The notes under the pieces are model-generated. The model was not told where the DNA came from and did not search any database. It saw only the letters and a list, made by a program, of their open reading frames with translations. From contig NZ_JYJG01000071.1 in assembly GCF_000955955.1 (NCBI RefSeq), positions 1 to 64,000 of the forward strand: DNA of 64,000 bases. The letters are read 5' to 3'. Source of the DNA: Lentzea aerocolonigenes. GTDB lineage: Bacteria; Actinomycetota; Actinomycetes; Mycobacteriales; Pseudonocardiaceae. How positions within the stretch are numbered: position 1 is the first letter of the stretch; every line of letters starts with the position of its first letter. Below are positions 52,707-60,640 of the stretch, one piece after another. A program made the position numbers and the translations under genes.

Positions 52707-53139
52707 GTCGTTCGAGGAAGGGGCGTTGCGCGGAGACGATCTTCGCGCTCGCCTCTTCCACGCTGAACCACTGCACGCGGTCGACCTCGGGGAACTCCTT
52801 CTTCTGCCCCGACTTGGGCGGCCACTCCATCTCGAACGTGCCCGGCGTGACCGTCTCCGGATCGAGGTCGCCTTCGAGCGCCCACACCGTGATGACCTTG
52901 CCGGAGCCCTTGGCCTCCCCGAGCGGGAGCAGCTCACCGTCCGGCACCGGCAGTCCGAGCTCCTCGGTGAACTCCCTGCGCGCGGCGTCTTCCGGCGTCT
53001 CGTCCTCGGTGTACTCGCCCTTCGGCACCGACCACGCGCCGGCGTCCTTGCGAGCCCAGAAGGGGCCGCCCATGTGCCCCAGCAGCACCTCGAGCTGCGC
53101 GGTTCGCCTGAACAGCAGGATTCCAGCAGACCGTTTCAT
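52693..53139 (-). CDS. NUDIX hydrolase
   Basis: A 148-aa Nudix enzyme: the Nudix box is intact (GEYTEDETPEDAARREFTEELG), preceded by DAGAWSVPKG. The sequence KRSAGILLFRRTAQLEVLLGHMGGPFWARKDAGAW matches the group of stand-alone Nudix proteins in actinomycetes that resemble dinucleoside polyphosphate/8-oxo-dGTP hydrolases. GATAAT lies 7 nt before ATG 53139, favouring it over an in-frame ATG at 53148. It is divergent from the pol IV gene with 26 bp between starts, so the promoters interlock. Confidence 0.9.
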   Translation of the reverse strand: MKRSAGILLFRRTAQLEVLLGHMGGPFWARKDAGAWSVPKGEYTEDETPEDAARREFTEELGLPVPDGELLPLGEAKGSGKVITVWALEGDLDPETVTPGTFEMEWPPKSGQKKEFPEVDRVQWFSVEEASAKIVSAQRPFLERLTAR

Positions 53140-53165
53140 GCCCTCCATTATCTATTCTGGCCAGC

Positions 53166-54224
53166 ATGGCGGACTGGGTCCTGCACGTGGACCTCGACCA
53201 GTTCATCGCGGCGGTCGAGGTGTTGCGCGACCCGTCGTTGCGCGGCAGGCCCGTGGTGGTGGGCGGCAACGGCGACCCGACCGAGCGCGCGGTCGTGGCC
53301 ACGGCGTCGTACGAGGCGCGGGAGTTCGGCGTGCACTCCGGGATGCCGTTGCGGACCGCGTTCAAGAAGCTGCCGGACGCCGTGTTCCTGCCCGCCGACC
53401 ACGGGCTGTACGAGGCGGCGTCGGCGGAGGTGATGGCCGTGCTGTGGTCGTTCCCGGTCGTCGTCGAGGTGATGGGGTGGGACGAGGCGTTCGTCGGCGC
53501 GTCGGTGGACGACCCGTTCGAGCTGGCCCGGTCGTTGCAGGCGGCGGTGCTGGCCGCGACCGGTCTGCACTGCTCGGTCGGCATCGGGGACAACAAGCTG
53601 CGCGCCAAGATCGCGACCGAGTTCGGCAAGCCGGCCGGGACGTTCCAGCTGACCCGCGAGAACTGGGTCGAGGTGATGGGGCACCGGCCGACGTCCGCGC
53701 TGTGGGGAATCGGGGCGAAGACCGAGCGCAAGCTGGCCGAGCTGGGCATCGTGACCGTGACGGATCTGGCGTCGGCGCCGGTCGAGGCGCTGGCAGATCG
53801 GTTCGGGCCGCGGATGGGCCCGTACTTCCGGACCGTGGCGCTGGGTGCGGGCGACACGGTGGTGTCCGCGACGCCGTGGGTGGTGAAGTCCCGCAGCCAC
53901 GAGAAGACGTTCCAGCAGGACCTCACGTCGATGGAGGACATCCGGCGCGAGGTCGTCGGTCTGGCCCACCAGGTGGCGGAGGACGTTCGTGTTGAGGGAC
54001 GGCCGGTCGTGCGCGTGGGCGTGAAGGTGCGGTTCGTGCCGTTCTTCACGAAGGTGCGGCTGATGAAGCTACCTGCGCCGACGTCATCTCCTGACGATCT
54101 CGCGGCCGCCGCGCTGACCGTGCTCGACCGGTTCGAACACGGCCGCGCCGTGCGTCTTCTGGGTGTACGCGCGGAATTCTCTGCCGATGATGTCGAACCG
54201 ACCCCTTCTTCTTCGACGTACTAG
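53166..54224 (+). CDS. dinB: Y-family DNA polymerase IV with variant active-site motif
   Basis: A 352-aa translesion polymerase: HVDLDQFIAAVEVLRDPSLRGRPVVVGG, ATASYEAREFGVHSGMPLRTA, catalytic MGWDEAFVG (Asp106-Glu107), helix-hairpin-helix LWGIGAKTERKLAELGI and a little-finger domain. Canonical enzymes have HVDMDAF and SxDEAF/YLD; here Gln follows the second Asp and Trp replaces the Ser before DE. The catalytic carboxylates are kept, so it is probably active with altered nucleotide selection. TATTCT lies 7 nt before the ATG. No beta-clamp-binding motif is obvious at the C terminus. Confidence 0.9.
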   Translation: MADWVLHVDLDQFIAAVEVLRDPSLRGRPVVVGGNGDPTERAVVATASYEAREFGVHSGMPLRTAFKKLPDAVFLPADHGLYEAASAEVMAVLWSFPVVVEVMGWDEAFVGASVDDPFELARSLQAAVLAATGLHCSVGIGDNKLRAKIATEFGKPAGTFQLTRENWVEVMGHRPTSALWGIGAKTERKLAELGIVTVTDLASAPVEALADRFGPRMGPYFRTVALGAGDTVVSATPWVVKSRSHEKTFQQDLTSMEDIRREVVGLAHQVAEDVRVEGRPVVRVGVKVRFVPFFTKVRLMKLPAPTSSPDDLAAAALTVLDRFEHGRAVRLLGVRAEFSADDVEPTPSSSTY

Positions 54225-54255
54225 TAAGTACACGCTTCACCGCTAGGAGAAGAAG

Positions 54256-54471
54256 ATGACCGCCTCATCGCTCACACACCGCGACCGCGCAGTTCTCAGA
54301 GCCGTCGCCGACGGCCGTTGCGAGATCTCCGGAAGCTCCCTGCTCGTCGACGGCCTGTGCTGCGCCGACCAGTTCGCCGGACTGCGCCTGAGGTCCGCGG
54401 GCCTGATCAGCACCCGTCCTGGCCCCGCTGCCCTCACCTCGGCCGGCTACGAGATCCTCGCCGCGGCCTGA
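54256..54471 (+). CDS. Small winged-helix-like hypothetical protein, 71 aa
   Basis: A 71-aa protein: TASSLTHRDRAVLRAVADGRC, then LRLRSAGLISTRPGPAALTSAGYEIL, which looks like a minimal winged-helix (helix, recognition helix, wing). AGGAGA lies 5 nt before the ATG. It begins 31 bp after the pol IV gene on the same strand, so it may be co-transcribed with it. Similar short actinomycete proteins are annotated only as hypothetical. Confidence 0.65.
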   Translation: MTASSLTHRDRAVLRAVADGRCEISGSSLLVDGLCCADQFAGLRLRSAGLISTRPGPAALTSAGYEILAAA

Positions 54472-54474
54472 CTT

Positions 54475-55209
54475 TCAGCTCCTGGGGATCTCGTTCTTGC
54501 GGAACACCGACATCAGGTACTTGTTCGCGAACCGATAACCGCCTTCTCCGGTGCGGAACTGTTCGGTCGCGGCCCTGATCTTCTCCGCCACACATTCTTC
54601 GCCGTCGGTCTCGATGATCGGCTGGTAGCCGCCTGTGCTCAGGAAGGCGCGCAGCATCGAGTCCTCGTCGGGGAAGTGCTGGGGAATGTCGATCGTCAGT
54701 TTCTCGTGCGGTTCCGGGGTCTTCGCGCGCCGGCGTCCGCTGGGACCTTTCACGCTCCACCCGACGGTGATGGTGTCGCTCGGGTGCTCCGGGTGCCAGT
54801 CGCACACGACCACGTAGTCGTTGCTGACCCGGACCGCCTCCGCGAACGCCGCCTCGGGATCCTGCGCGAAGAACAGCGCGTTGAACGCCGTGACGACGTC
54901 GAACGTGCCGTCCTGCCAAGGCAACGGCCCGAGCGCGCGCACGTGGAACTCGGCGGCGGGCGCGGTCGTCCTGGCCAGTTTGATCATCTCGTGCGACGCG
55001 TCGACACCGGTGGCGTGCGCGCCCGCTTCCGTTGCCAGGGCGCAGAACTCGCCGCTGCCGCAGCCGAGGTCGAGCACAGTGCTGCCTGGACCGGTGTTCG
55101 TGCGCTCGATCGCGGTCTTCCAGGCGGGCAGGGACATCTTCGCGCCGAGAGCTGCTCGTTGCGCGGCCCGGCGGCCCCAGAGCTCGCCCACCCGCATCGC
55201 GTCGGTCAT
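54475..55209 (-). CDS. Class I SAM-dependent methyltransferase
   Basis: A 244-aa Rossmann methyltransferase: motif I VLDLGCGSGEF, motif II GVDASHEMI, then FDVVTAFNALFFAQDPEAAFAEAVRV. The ubiE/COQ5-like small-molecule type is most likely; the acceptor is not readable. The C-terminal part (LSTGGYQPIIETDGEECVAEKIRAAT) is typical of stand-alone actinobacterial enzymes. TACCCT lies 7 nt before the ATG at 55209 (leaderless). Confidence 0.88.
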   Translation of the reverse strand: MTDAMRVGELWGRRAAQRAALGAKMSLPAWKTAIERTNTGPGSTVLDLGCGSGEFCALATEAGAHATGVDASHEMIKLARTTAPAAEFHVRALGPLPWQDGTFDVVTAFNALFFAQDPEAAFAEAVRVSNDYVVVCDWHPEHPSDTITVGWSVKGPSGRRRAKTPEPHEKLTIDIPQHFPDEDSMLRAFLSTGGYQPIIETDGEECVAEKIRAATEQFRTGEGGYRFANKYLMSVFRKNEIPRS

Positions 55210-55283
55210 ACCGTCGAGGGTAGCCAGGTGATCAACGGGCGCGCTCGCGAAAACCACTGGCCGGTGCGCGGATCATGGTGGGC

Positions 55284-56111
55284 ATGAGTGCGCTGACCCG
55301 AGTGCTGCGGGCGTTGGGCGGGGAGGACGCGCTGGACCGGCTCGCGCGGTTGTCCGGCAGCGACCTCACGACCTTGCTGCTCGCGCTGACGCGGCGGCGC
55401 GCTTCTGCGTTGTCGGGGCCGGATGTGTTGCGGCAGTACCGTTCCGACCGGTTCGTGGGGCCGTCGTCGATTCCGTTCGGGGTGCTGCGGGCGGCGGAGG
55501 ACCGGTTGCTGGCCGCGCTGCCGCCGTCGTTCGACGTGGTGGGGCTCGCGCCGGTGGTGCCGCTGGGGACGTGTTCCGCGGTCGCCGAGCTGGACCAGAA
55601 CAACGTGCTCTCCACGACTCGGGGCACCGAGGTCGCGGCTGATGCGACGAACTCCTTGGCGTTGGAGGCCGCGGTGCGTCGGCAGTCATCTGCCGATGAC
55701 GTGCGGCTTGCGGCTGTGCAGCGCGTGGTGCGCGCGCAGATGTTCGAAGGAGCCGGGCGGTTCGCGCACTTCACCTTGTTCGCCGCCGTGTCGGCTGGAC
55801 GTGACCGCGGCTCGCTCGCCTTTGAGCGGCAACACTTCGACGAGCACATCGCGTTGCTGCGCGAAGCCTGCGGGGACGTGGAGGTGCGCGTGACCGTGCT
55901 GGATCCGCGGTTCGAGGTGGTGCGCGGCTCGCTGCCCGCGGACCCGTCGCGGCGGACCGGGTACTACAAAGGCTTGTGCTACAAGGTTTATCTGCACGGC
56001 GAGGAGATCGGTGACGGCGGGTTCACCGACTGGACGCAGCGGTTGCTCGGCAACCGCAAGGAGCGGCTGCTGATCAGCGGCGTCGGCGTTGACCGGCTCG
56101 CTTCGCTCTGA
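55284..56111 (+). CDS. Conserved actinobacterial protein of unknown function
   Basis: A 275-aa protein. The most striking stretch is VVPLGTCSAVAELDQNNVLSTTRGTEVAADATNSLALEAAVRR, which I associate with a conserved, uncharacterised actinobacterial family. The LGTCSA/TN-x-LALE arrangement and the alternation of strands and helices recall class II synthetase-like folds, but no catalytic triad of arginines is identifiable, so I assign no function. The C terminus (DGGFTDWTQRLLGNRKERLLISG) is also typical of that family. Start at ATG 55284; an ATG 9 bp upstream is possible. Confidence 0.65.
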   Translation: MSALTRVLRALGGEDALDRLARLSGSDLTTLLLALTRRRASALSGPDVLRQYRSDRFVGPSSIPFGVLRAAEDRLLAALPPSFDVVGLAPVVPLGTCSAVAELDQNNVLSTTRGTEVAADATNSLALEAAVRRQSSADDVRLAAVQRVVRAQMFEGAGRFAHFTLFAAVSAGRDRGSLAFERQHFDEHIALLREACGDVEVRVTVLDPRFEVVRGSLPADPSRRTGYYKGLCYKVYLHGEEIGDGGFTDWTQRLLGNRKERLLISGVGVDRLASL

Positions 56112-56269
56112 TTCCATGTCGTACCAACAACTTCCGCTGCCGGCGTGTCCTTGATCTGACACCTTTCTGTCCACCGGGCGGCGCACCTCTGGCGGTGTCT
56201 CGATCAACTTGCCGGACCTAGTCTCGGGTGTGGCCTTGTCGGGTCGGGGACCATGCCGGGAGGGCGACG

Positions 56270-56449
56270 ATGGCGGCGGAGCTCACGTGGAAGCGCAGTT
56301 CCTACAGCGGTGGTGAAGCCACCAGCTGTGTCGAATGCGCTGGTGATGGCCGCGCGGTGCGGGTCAGGGACTCCAAGGACGTCGGCGGCCGGTGGCTCGA
56401 GTTTCCGCCGGCCGGGTGGCGCGCGTTCCTGACCTCCGTCCAGTTCTGA
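56270..56449 (+). CDS. DUF397 domain protein
   Basis: A 59-aa DUF397 protein: ELTWKRSSYSGGEATSCVECA and VRVRDSKDVGGRWLEFPPAGWRAFL hold the W-x-K-S-S-Y-S and V-R-D-S-K motifs. DUF397 proteins are encoded beside Scr1-type HTH regulators by the dozen in Streptomyces and relatives and act as their partners (antitoxin-like or as ligand-dependent modulators). GGGAGGG lies 6 nt before the ATG at 56270. Here it precedes the regulator, while the usual order is regulator first. Confidence 0.88.
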   Translation: MAAELTWKRSSYSGGEATSCVECAGDGRAVRVRDSKDVGGRWLEFPPAGWRAFLTSVQF

Positions 56450-56579
56450 GTTCAGCCGGACGGGTGTCACCTGGAGGTCTGTCCGAGTTTGATCACCCTG
56501 GCTTCAGGCTGCTATCCCTCTCCCTGAAACTGGTCAATTGGTTGACAAGCATTGTGGAACCCCTCCAATTGGCCACTAC

Positions 56580-56601
56580 CAATCTGCTACCTAGCAGATT
56601 G
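56580..56601. promoter_or_regulatory. 22-bp perfect palindrome at the Scr1-type HTH gene
   Basis: CAATCTGCTA-CC-TAGCAGATTG, arms perfect, directly abuts the Shine-Dalgarno of the HTH gene. A consensus -35 (TTGACA, 56542-56547) and two CCAATTGG/CAATTGG palindromes lie just upstream. Probable autoregulatory operator. Confidence 0.65.
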
Positions 56602-56612
56602 AGGGAGGAGGG

Positions 56613-57479
56613 GTGTTGCCCCCCAAGGAAAGTCCCGTCGTGTTGCAGAAGCGCCTGCTCGCCGAGCTGAGGCAGACGCGAGACGGGCTCGGTCTCAGTC
56701 AGCAGGCTGTCGCGGACGCGATGGACTGGTCCGTTTCGAAACTGATCAGGATTGAAAAGGGGGAGAACAAGATCTCCGTCACCGATGTGCAGGCACTCCT
56801 GTTCCACTACGGCGTGCGGGACGACGCCCGCGTCGCCGACCTCGTGGGAATCACCAGGGCCATCCGGCAGTCCAAGTCGGAGTGGATGGAGAAGTACCGC
56901 GGGTCGTTCACCGAGCAGTTCGCCAAGTTCCTCGAACTGGAGACCTCCGCCATCCGGATCCGCCAGTGCCAGCTCAACGTCATCCCGGGTTTGCTGCAGA
57001 TCCCGGAGTACGCACTGGCGCTGGTCACGGCATACGGACTTTCAGGACCGCGGGCGAATCGCAGTGTCGAGATCCGCATGCACCGCCAGGCGGTACTGGA
57101 CCCCGACGGCCCCGAGATCTTCATCATCCTGGACGAGTCCGTGCTGCACCGGGTGATCGGAAGCGAGGACGTGCTGCGCGAGCAGTTGCGGCGGATCAAG
57201 GAAGTCGCCGCGCTCGACAACGTGACGATCCGGATCCTGCCCTTCTCGGCCGGCATCCACCCGGCCATGAAGAGCTCGTTCTCGATCCTCGAGTTCTCCG
57301 AGGGGGAGGAGGACTTCGCTCTGCTGCTGGAACATCCGGGTCGCGACGACCTGATGACGTCAGGGCCGGAGCTCAAGGAGTTCCTCGGCTACTTCTTCCA
57401 GGTGGAGGAGTTCGCGCTGCCCGCGGAGGAGACGCCGAAGGTGATCGACCGGCGGCTCGAGGAGTTGGGAGGTCTTTGA
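56613..57479 (+). CDS. Scr1-type XRE HTH transcriptional regulator
   Basis: A 288-aa protein of the Scr1/DUF5753 group: an HTH at ~15-65 (LGLSQQAVADAMDWSVSKLIRIEKGEN) and a DUF5753 ligand/partner domain with YRGSFTEQFAKFLELETSA, NVIPGLLQIPEYALAL, HRQAVLDPDGPEIFIILDESVLHR and IRILPFSAGIHPAM. TTG at 56613 follows GGAGGAGGGG. The palindrome at 56580-56601 suggests autorepression. It lies between a DUF397 gene and a SEFIR-domain gene, and a terminator follows. Confidence 0.9.
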   Translation: MLPPKESPVVLQKRLLAELRQTRDGLGLSQQAVADAMDWSVSKLIRIEKGENKISVTDVQALLFHYGVRDDARVADLVGITRAIRQSKSEWMEKYRGSFTEQFAKFLELETSAIRIRQCQLNVIPGLLQIPEYALALVTAYGLSGPRANRSVEIRMHRQAVLDPDGPEIFIILDESVLHRVIGSEDVLREQLRRIKEVAALDNVTIRILPFSAGIHPAMKSSFSILEFSEGEEDFALLLEHPGRDDLMTSGPELKEFLGYFFQVEEFALPAEETPKVIDRRLEELGGL

Positions 57480-57490
57480 TCCGCAAGGCC

Positions 57491-57522
57491 GGGCGGGTGG
57501 CTGTTGGCGCAGCCACTCGCCC
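57491..57522 (+). terminator. Terminator after the Scr1-type HTH gene
   Basis: GGGCGGGTGGCT (57491-57502) and AGCCACTCGCCC (57511-57522) form a 12-bp stem with one G-U pair and an 8-nt loop, 11 bp past the stop codon. Confidence 0.7.
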
Positions 57523-57696
57523 GATGGCTTCCACAACCGAACCCCAGTCCCATGAGGCGAGGCGATGTCACCGTCCGTCAGCGTATGACGTTCGATCCCT
57601 GATGAGTGCCGCCATCCAGGTCCCGTTCGGGTGATTGGTCCTCGCCGCACCGGTCCAGCCGGATCGGTGCGCGACCACACCCGCAGGAGGCGCACC

Positions 57697-57777
57697 ATGT
57701 GCAACGACACCAGAGATCGCGTTCAGCCCCTTGAGGTTCTCGACTTGAGAGGGCAATGCGATGGCCATATTCGTTAG
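57697..57777 (+). CDS. 26-codon upstream ORF overlapping the SEFIR gene start
   Basis: ATG at 57697 with a near-ideal AGGAGG (57685-57690) 6 nt upstream opens a 26-residue frame ending at 57775-57777, 17 bp inside the SEFIR gene. The peptide (MCNDTRDRVQPLEVLDLRGQ, then six more) has no known motif. Terminating ribosomes would be placed at the SEFIR start codon, whose own ribosome site (AGAGGG) is weaker, so a coupling role is more likely than a functional peptide. Confidence 0.4.
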   Translation: MCNDTRDRVQPLEVLDLRGQCDGHIR

Positions 57778-59341
57778 CTACAGCAGTAGCGATGGAGGCC
57801 CGACCGCGTCGGCGGTGGTGGGAGCGTTGCGAGCACGCGGTTTCGACGTGTTGTGGGACGGAGATCTCAGCATCATCCACCCGCTGTCCATTCCGGCCTG
57901 GATGGAGACCGCGGTCCGCGATCGGACAGTCCTGGTCATCGTGTCCGACGACTACCTGAAAGCGTTGCTGTCCAACGACTTCGTGGAGCGCAGGGGAGTG
58001 CGCTACGAGGCGGGGCTGGTGCGGCACAAGATCTACCACCACGGCGGTGCGCACGGGTGCGCGGTGCTGCCGGTCGTGCCGCCGGGGATCGACGCCAACG
58101 CGTTGCCGTCGGTGCTGCAGCAGTTGGTGATCCACCGGTTCGATCCGGGTAGCCGCAACGGTGAGGAGGAACTGGTGCGAAGTCTCGGTGCGCTCGAGAT
58201 CGGGGGTGGTGTGGTGCGTGCGGAACCAGAAGGCGTGTACCAGACCCGGATGATGCTGGCCGGCCTGGAGGCCTGCCCGCAGTCCTCCGCGCAGGCCTAC
58301 CAGCTGGCTTGTGCGCTGGTGGAGCAGGGAGAAGGCGACCTGGAGCTCGCCAGGGCATTCGACTCGGTCGTCGGCGTGGCCAAGGCGCACGGCGACGTGG
58401 GGCTGGTGAGCCGTTTGTCCGACGTGTGTTTGAAGACGCTCTCGTCAACGTTGCCACTGAAGGGCGAAGGCGCGTTGAAGGCGAAGGTCCTGGTGTCGGG
58501 CCAGTCGTGGCACCTGTTGCGGGAACACCGTTTCAGCCAGGCGGCGTCCGTGGCCGAGGAGGGGGCGCAGATCGCGAAGAAGTACCGCGACCTGGACACG
58601 GCGGCGCGCGGGCAACGTGCGCACGCGCGCGTCCTGTTGCACATGGCGATGGAAGCGCTTCCGTACGACCGGGAGTTCTACCTGCGCAACTGCGAGCATC
58701 TGCTGATCCTCGCCACGACGCTGTTCCGCTCCATCTCCGGTCCGACGAGCGAGGAGGTCGGGGTGTGCGCCTCGCTCCAGGCGGAACGGCAGCTGCTGCG
58801 GTACGAGATGACGCGGGAACGCTCGGAGCTGGGCGCGGCATTCGAGCGCGCGCAGGCTGCCGAGGCACTGCTGACGCCGGGCACGGAGCCGTACCAGTGG
58901 CTCACCGTGCTGCAGGCCAGGCTGTGCCTCGCCGCCCGGAAGTACAACGAGGGCAAGGAGTTCGTCACCGACGTCATCACCACCGCGGACTTCCCCGAGG
59001 TGGTCGCCAGGTCTCTGCAGGTGCGCGCCGACCTCATGCTCGCCACCCGGGATCGTGCGGAAGCGGTGCACGACCTTCTCCTCGCAGAAGAGCAGTTCCG
59101 CTCGCTCGGCTGCGAGTACGCGGCGGCGACGTGCTGGTGGACGATCGCCAGGATCGACTCGACCAAGCTCGTCAGCTTCCGGCTGACCCCGGCCGACGTG
59201 CTCCGGCTCGAGGATCTGGCGCCGGATCCGCGCGACCGGCGGCTGGCCGTGCTGGAGCACGAACACCGGGCGGCTCGGCGGCTGGGGCGGCGGGCCACGC
59301 CGGACTGGGCCTGCCTGGTCGATCGGGTGCAGCACGAGTGA
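57761..59341 (+). CDS. SEFIR/TIR-like domain protein with TPR-like C terminus
   Basis: A 526-aa protein. Residues 1-~145 match the SEFIR branch of the TIR superfamily: IFVSYSSSDGGPTASAVVGAL, GFDVLWDGDL, the P-x-WME helix IPAWMETAVRDRTVLVIVSDDYL and FVERRGVRYEAGLVRHK. Residues ~170-520 are helical TPR-like repeats (SQAASVAEEGAQIAKKYRDLDTAARG, LQVRADLMLATRDRAEAVHDLLLAEE) that could sense a ligand or oligomerise. Bacterial TIR/SEFIR proteins are often NAD+-consuming effectors or adaptors in defence; the catalytic Glu position is not certain here (candidate in RYEAG). Confidence 0.75.
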   Translation: MAIFVSYSSSDGGPTASAVVGALRARGFDVLWDGDLSIIHPLSIPAWMETAVRDRTVLVIVSDDYLKALLSNDFVERRGVRYEAGLVRHKIYHHGGAHGCAVLPVVPPGIDANALPSVLQQLVIHRFDPGSRNGEEELVRSLGALEIGGGVVRAEPEGVYQTRMMLAGLEACPQSSAQAYQLACALVEQGEGDLELARAFDSVVGVAKAHGDVGLVSRLSDVCLKTLSSTLPLKGEGALKAKVLVSGQSWHLLREHRFSQAASVAEEGAQIAKKYRDLDTAARGQRAHARVLLHMAMEALPYDREFYLRNCEHLLILATTLFRSISGPTSEEVGVCASLQAERQLLRYEMTRERSELGAAFERAQAAEALLTPGTEPYQWLTVLQARLCLAARKYNEGKEFVTDVITTADFPEVVARSLQVRADLMLATRDRAEAVHDLLLAEEQFRSLGCEYAAATCWWTIARIDSTKLVSFRLTPADVLRLEDLAPDPRDRRLAVLEHEHRAARRLGRRATPDWACLVDRVQHE

Positions 59342-59350
59342 TGCCCTTTG

Positions 59351-59379
59351 ACGCGGCCGTTGTCACCGGACGGCCGCGT
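59351..59379. terminator. Bidirectional terminator between SEFIR and SRPBCC genes
   Basis: ACGCGGCCGT (59351-59360) and ACGGCCGCGT (59370-59379) form a perfect 10-bp stem with a 9-nt loop in the gap between two convergent genes. Confidence 0.75.
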
Positions 59380-59395
59380 TCTGGGGGTTTCCGGG

Positions 59396-60277
59396 TCAGC
59401 GCTCGGCGTAGCGCTTGGCCAGCTCCTCCTCACGGTCCTTCGGCCACGGGCCGCGGATCTCGCCCTGCGTGGCGGCGAAGAACAGCTCCAGGTGCACGTG
59501 CCAGGCCGCCAGCGCCTCGGGGCCGTGCGCGTTCTCCTGGACCAGCGTGACCGTGCTGCCCTGCAGCTTGACGTGCTCGAACTCCCAGCGGACGACGCCC
59601 TTCGGCTCGCCGTCCTGGAGCCATTCGAACTCGAGCAGGTGCGGTGCCTCGGCCCTGGTGACCTTGCCCGGGGTGAGGCCGGGGTGAACGGCGCGAGGCG
59701 GGACGGCGTCGTCGATGCCCTCGGTGAGGAGCTGCCAGACCTCGTCCAGCGGCTTCCAGACCAGGTCGCGGACGAAGGTGACGCCCGCGGGCTCGTCGGT
59801 GCCCTCGTCCAGGCCGAACTCGGCGATGTAATGCTCGATGATCGGCAGCCACTCCGTCGGCGGCTCGAACTTCGTGCCGTCGGCGTGGGCGACGAGTGCG
59901 TCGAGGCAGGTCGTCCAGCCGGGGGCGTCGCGGCCCACGGAGAGCTTGTTCGTGACCACGGCGGTGAAGACGAGCAGGCAGCCGTCCTCGCGCGGGAGGA
60001 TCTCGAAGCGCAGCACGTCGTTGAGCCAGCGGAAGGCGAAGACCTTCGGCGGGTCGGACTCGATCACCTCGCCCTCGCCGCCGTCCGCGTCGACCGGCGC
60101 CTCGGACGGGAAGGTGAAGCTCATCCGCCGGCCGTCGATCGTGACCTCGGCCGGGAACCAGTGCTTCATCTCGGCCGGTTCCGTGACCACCCGCCAGACC
60201 TTCTCCGGCGAATGCCGCAGCCTGCGCTCGAAGCGCAGGACGGGCTTGCCCTCGATCATCCGCAGTTCGGCGTCCAC
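59396..60277 (-). CDS. Tandem SRPBCC (AHSA1-like) domain protein
   Basis: A 293-aa protein with two START-like AHSA1 domains: LRFERRLRHSPEKVWRVVTEPAEMKHWFP at the N terminus and FVRDLVWKPLDEVWQLLTEG in the second half, each with its own beta-grip. These bind hydrophobic ligands; in actinomycetes such genes are commonly paired with ArsR repressors, as here (4-bp gap behind arsR-like gene). The ligand is unknown; detoxification or ligand sequestration is likely. Confidence 0.85.
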   Translation of the reverse strand: MDAELRMIEGKPVLRFERRLRHSPEKVWRVVTEPAEMKHWFPAEVTIDGRRMSFTFPSEAPVDADGGEGEVIESDPPKVFAFRWLNDVLRFEILPREDGCLLVFTAVVTNKLSVGRDAPGWTTCLDALVAHADGTKFEPPTEWLPIIEHYIAEFGLDEGTDEPAGVTFVRDLVWKPLDEVWQLLTEGIDDAVPPRAVHPGLTPGKVTRAEAPHLLEFEWLQDGEPKGVVRWEFEHVKLQGSTVTLVQENAHGPEALAAWHVHLELFFAATQGEIRGPWPKDREEELAKRYAER

Positions 60278-60281
60278 GGGT

Positions 60282-60593
60282 TCAGTCTCCTTCGATCTCG
60301 TCGAGCCGGCGTTCGAGTGCGTCCAGGCTCTTCTCCCACATCCGCCGGTAGGGCGCGAGCCAGGCGTCGATCTCGGCCAGCGGGCCGGGGGCGAGCCGGT
60401 ACCAGCGCCGTTGGGCGTCGGTGCGCACCTCGACGAGACCGGCCTCGCGCAGCACCTTGAGGTGCTTCGAGACGGTCGGCTGGGTGAGCGTCAACCGGTC
60501 GACCAGGTCACCGACCGGCCGCTCGCGGTCCCGCAGCAGGTCGAGGATCTCCCGGCGACTCTGATCGGCCAGCACGGCGAATGTAGATGCCAT
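60282..60593 (-). CDS. ArsR family transcriptional regulator
   Basis: A 103-aa winged helix: FAVLADQSRREILDLLRDRERPVGDLV, LTLTQPTVSKHLKVLREAGLVEVRTDAQRRWYRL. No metal-binding Cys motif (ELCVCDL) is present, so it belongs to the ArsR group that represses a downstream SRPBCC gene in response to a small molecule. TATATT lies 6 nt before the ATG (leaderless), and an imperfect ATATaGC...GCatATAT repeat at ~60600-60622 is a candidate autoregulatory site. Confidence 0.9.
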   Translation of the reverse strand: MASTFAVLADQSRREILDLLRDRERPVGDLVDRLTLTQPTVSKHLKVLREAGLVEVRTDAQRRWYRLAPGPLAEIDAWLAPYRRMWEKSLDALERRLDEIEGD

Positions 60594-60640
60594 GCCAGCA
60601 ATATAGCCCACACGGCATATATGCGCGAGCCGGTCCGAGG

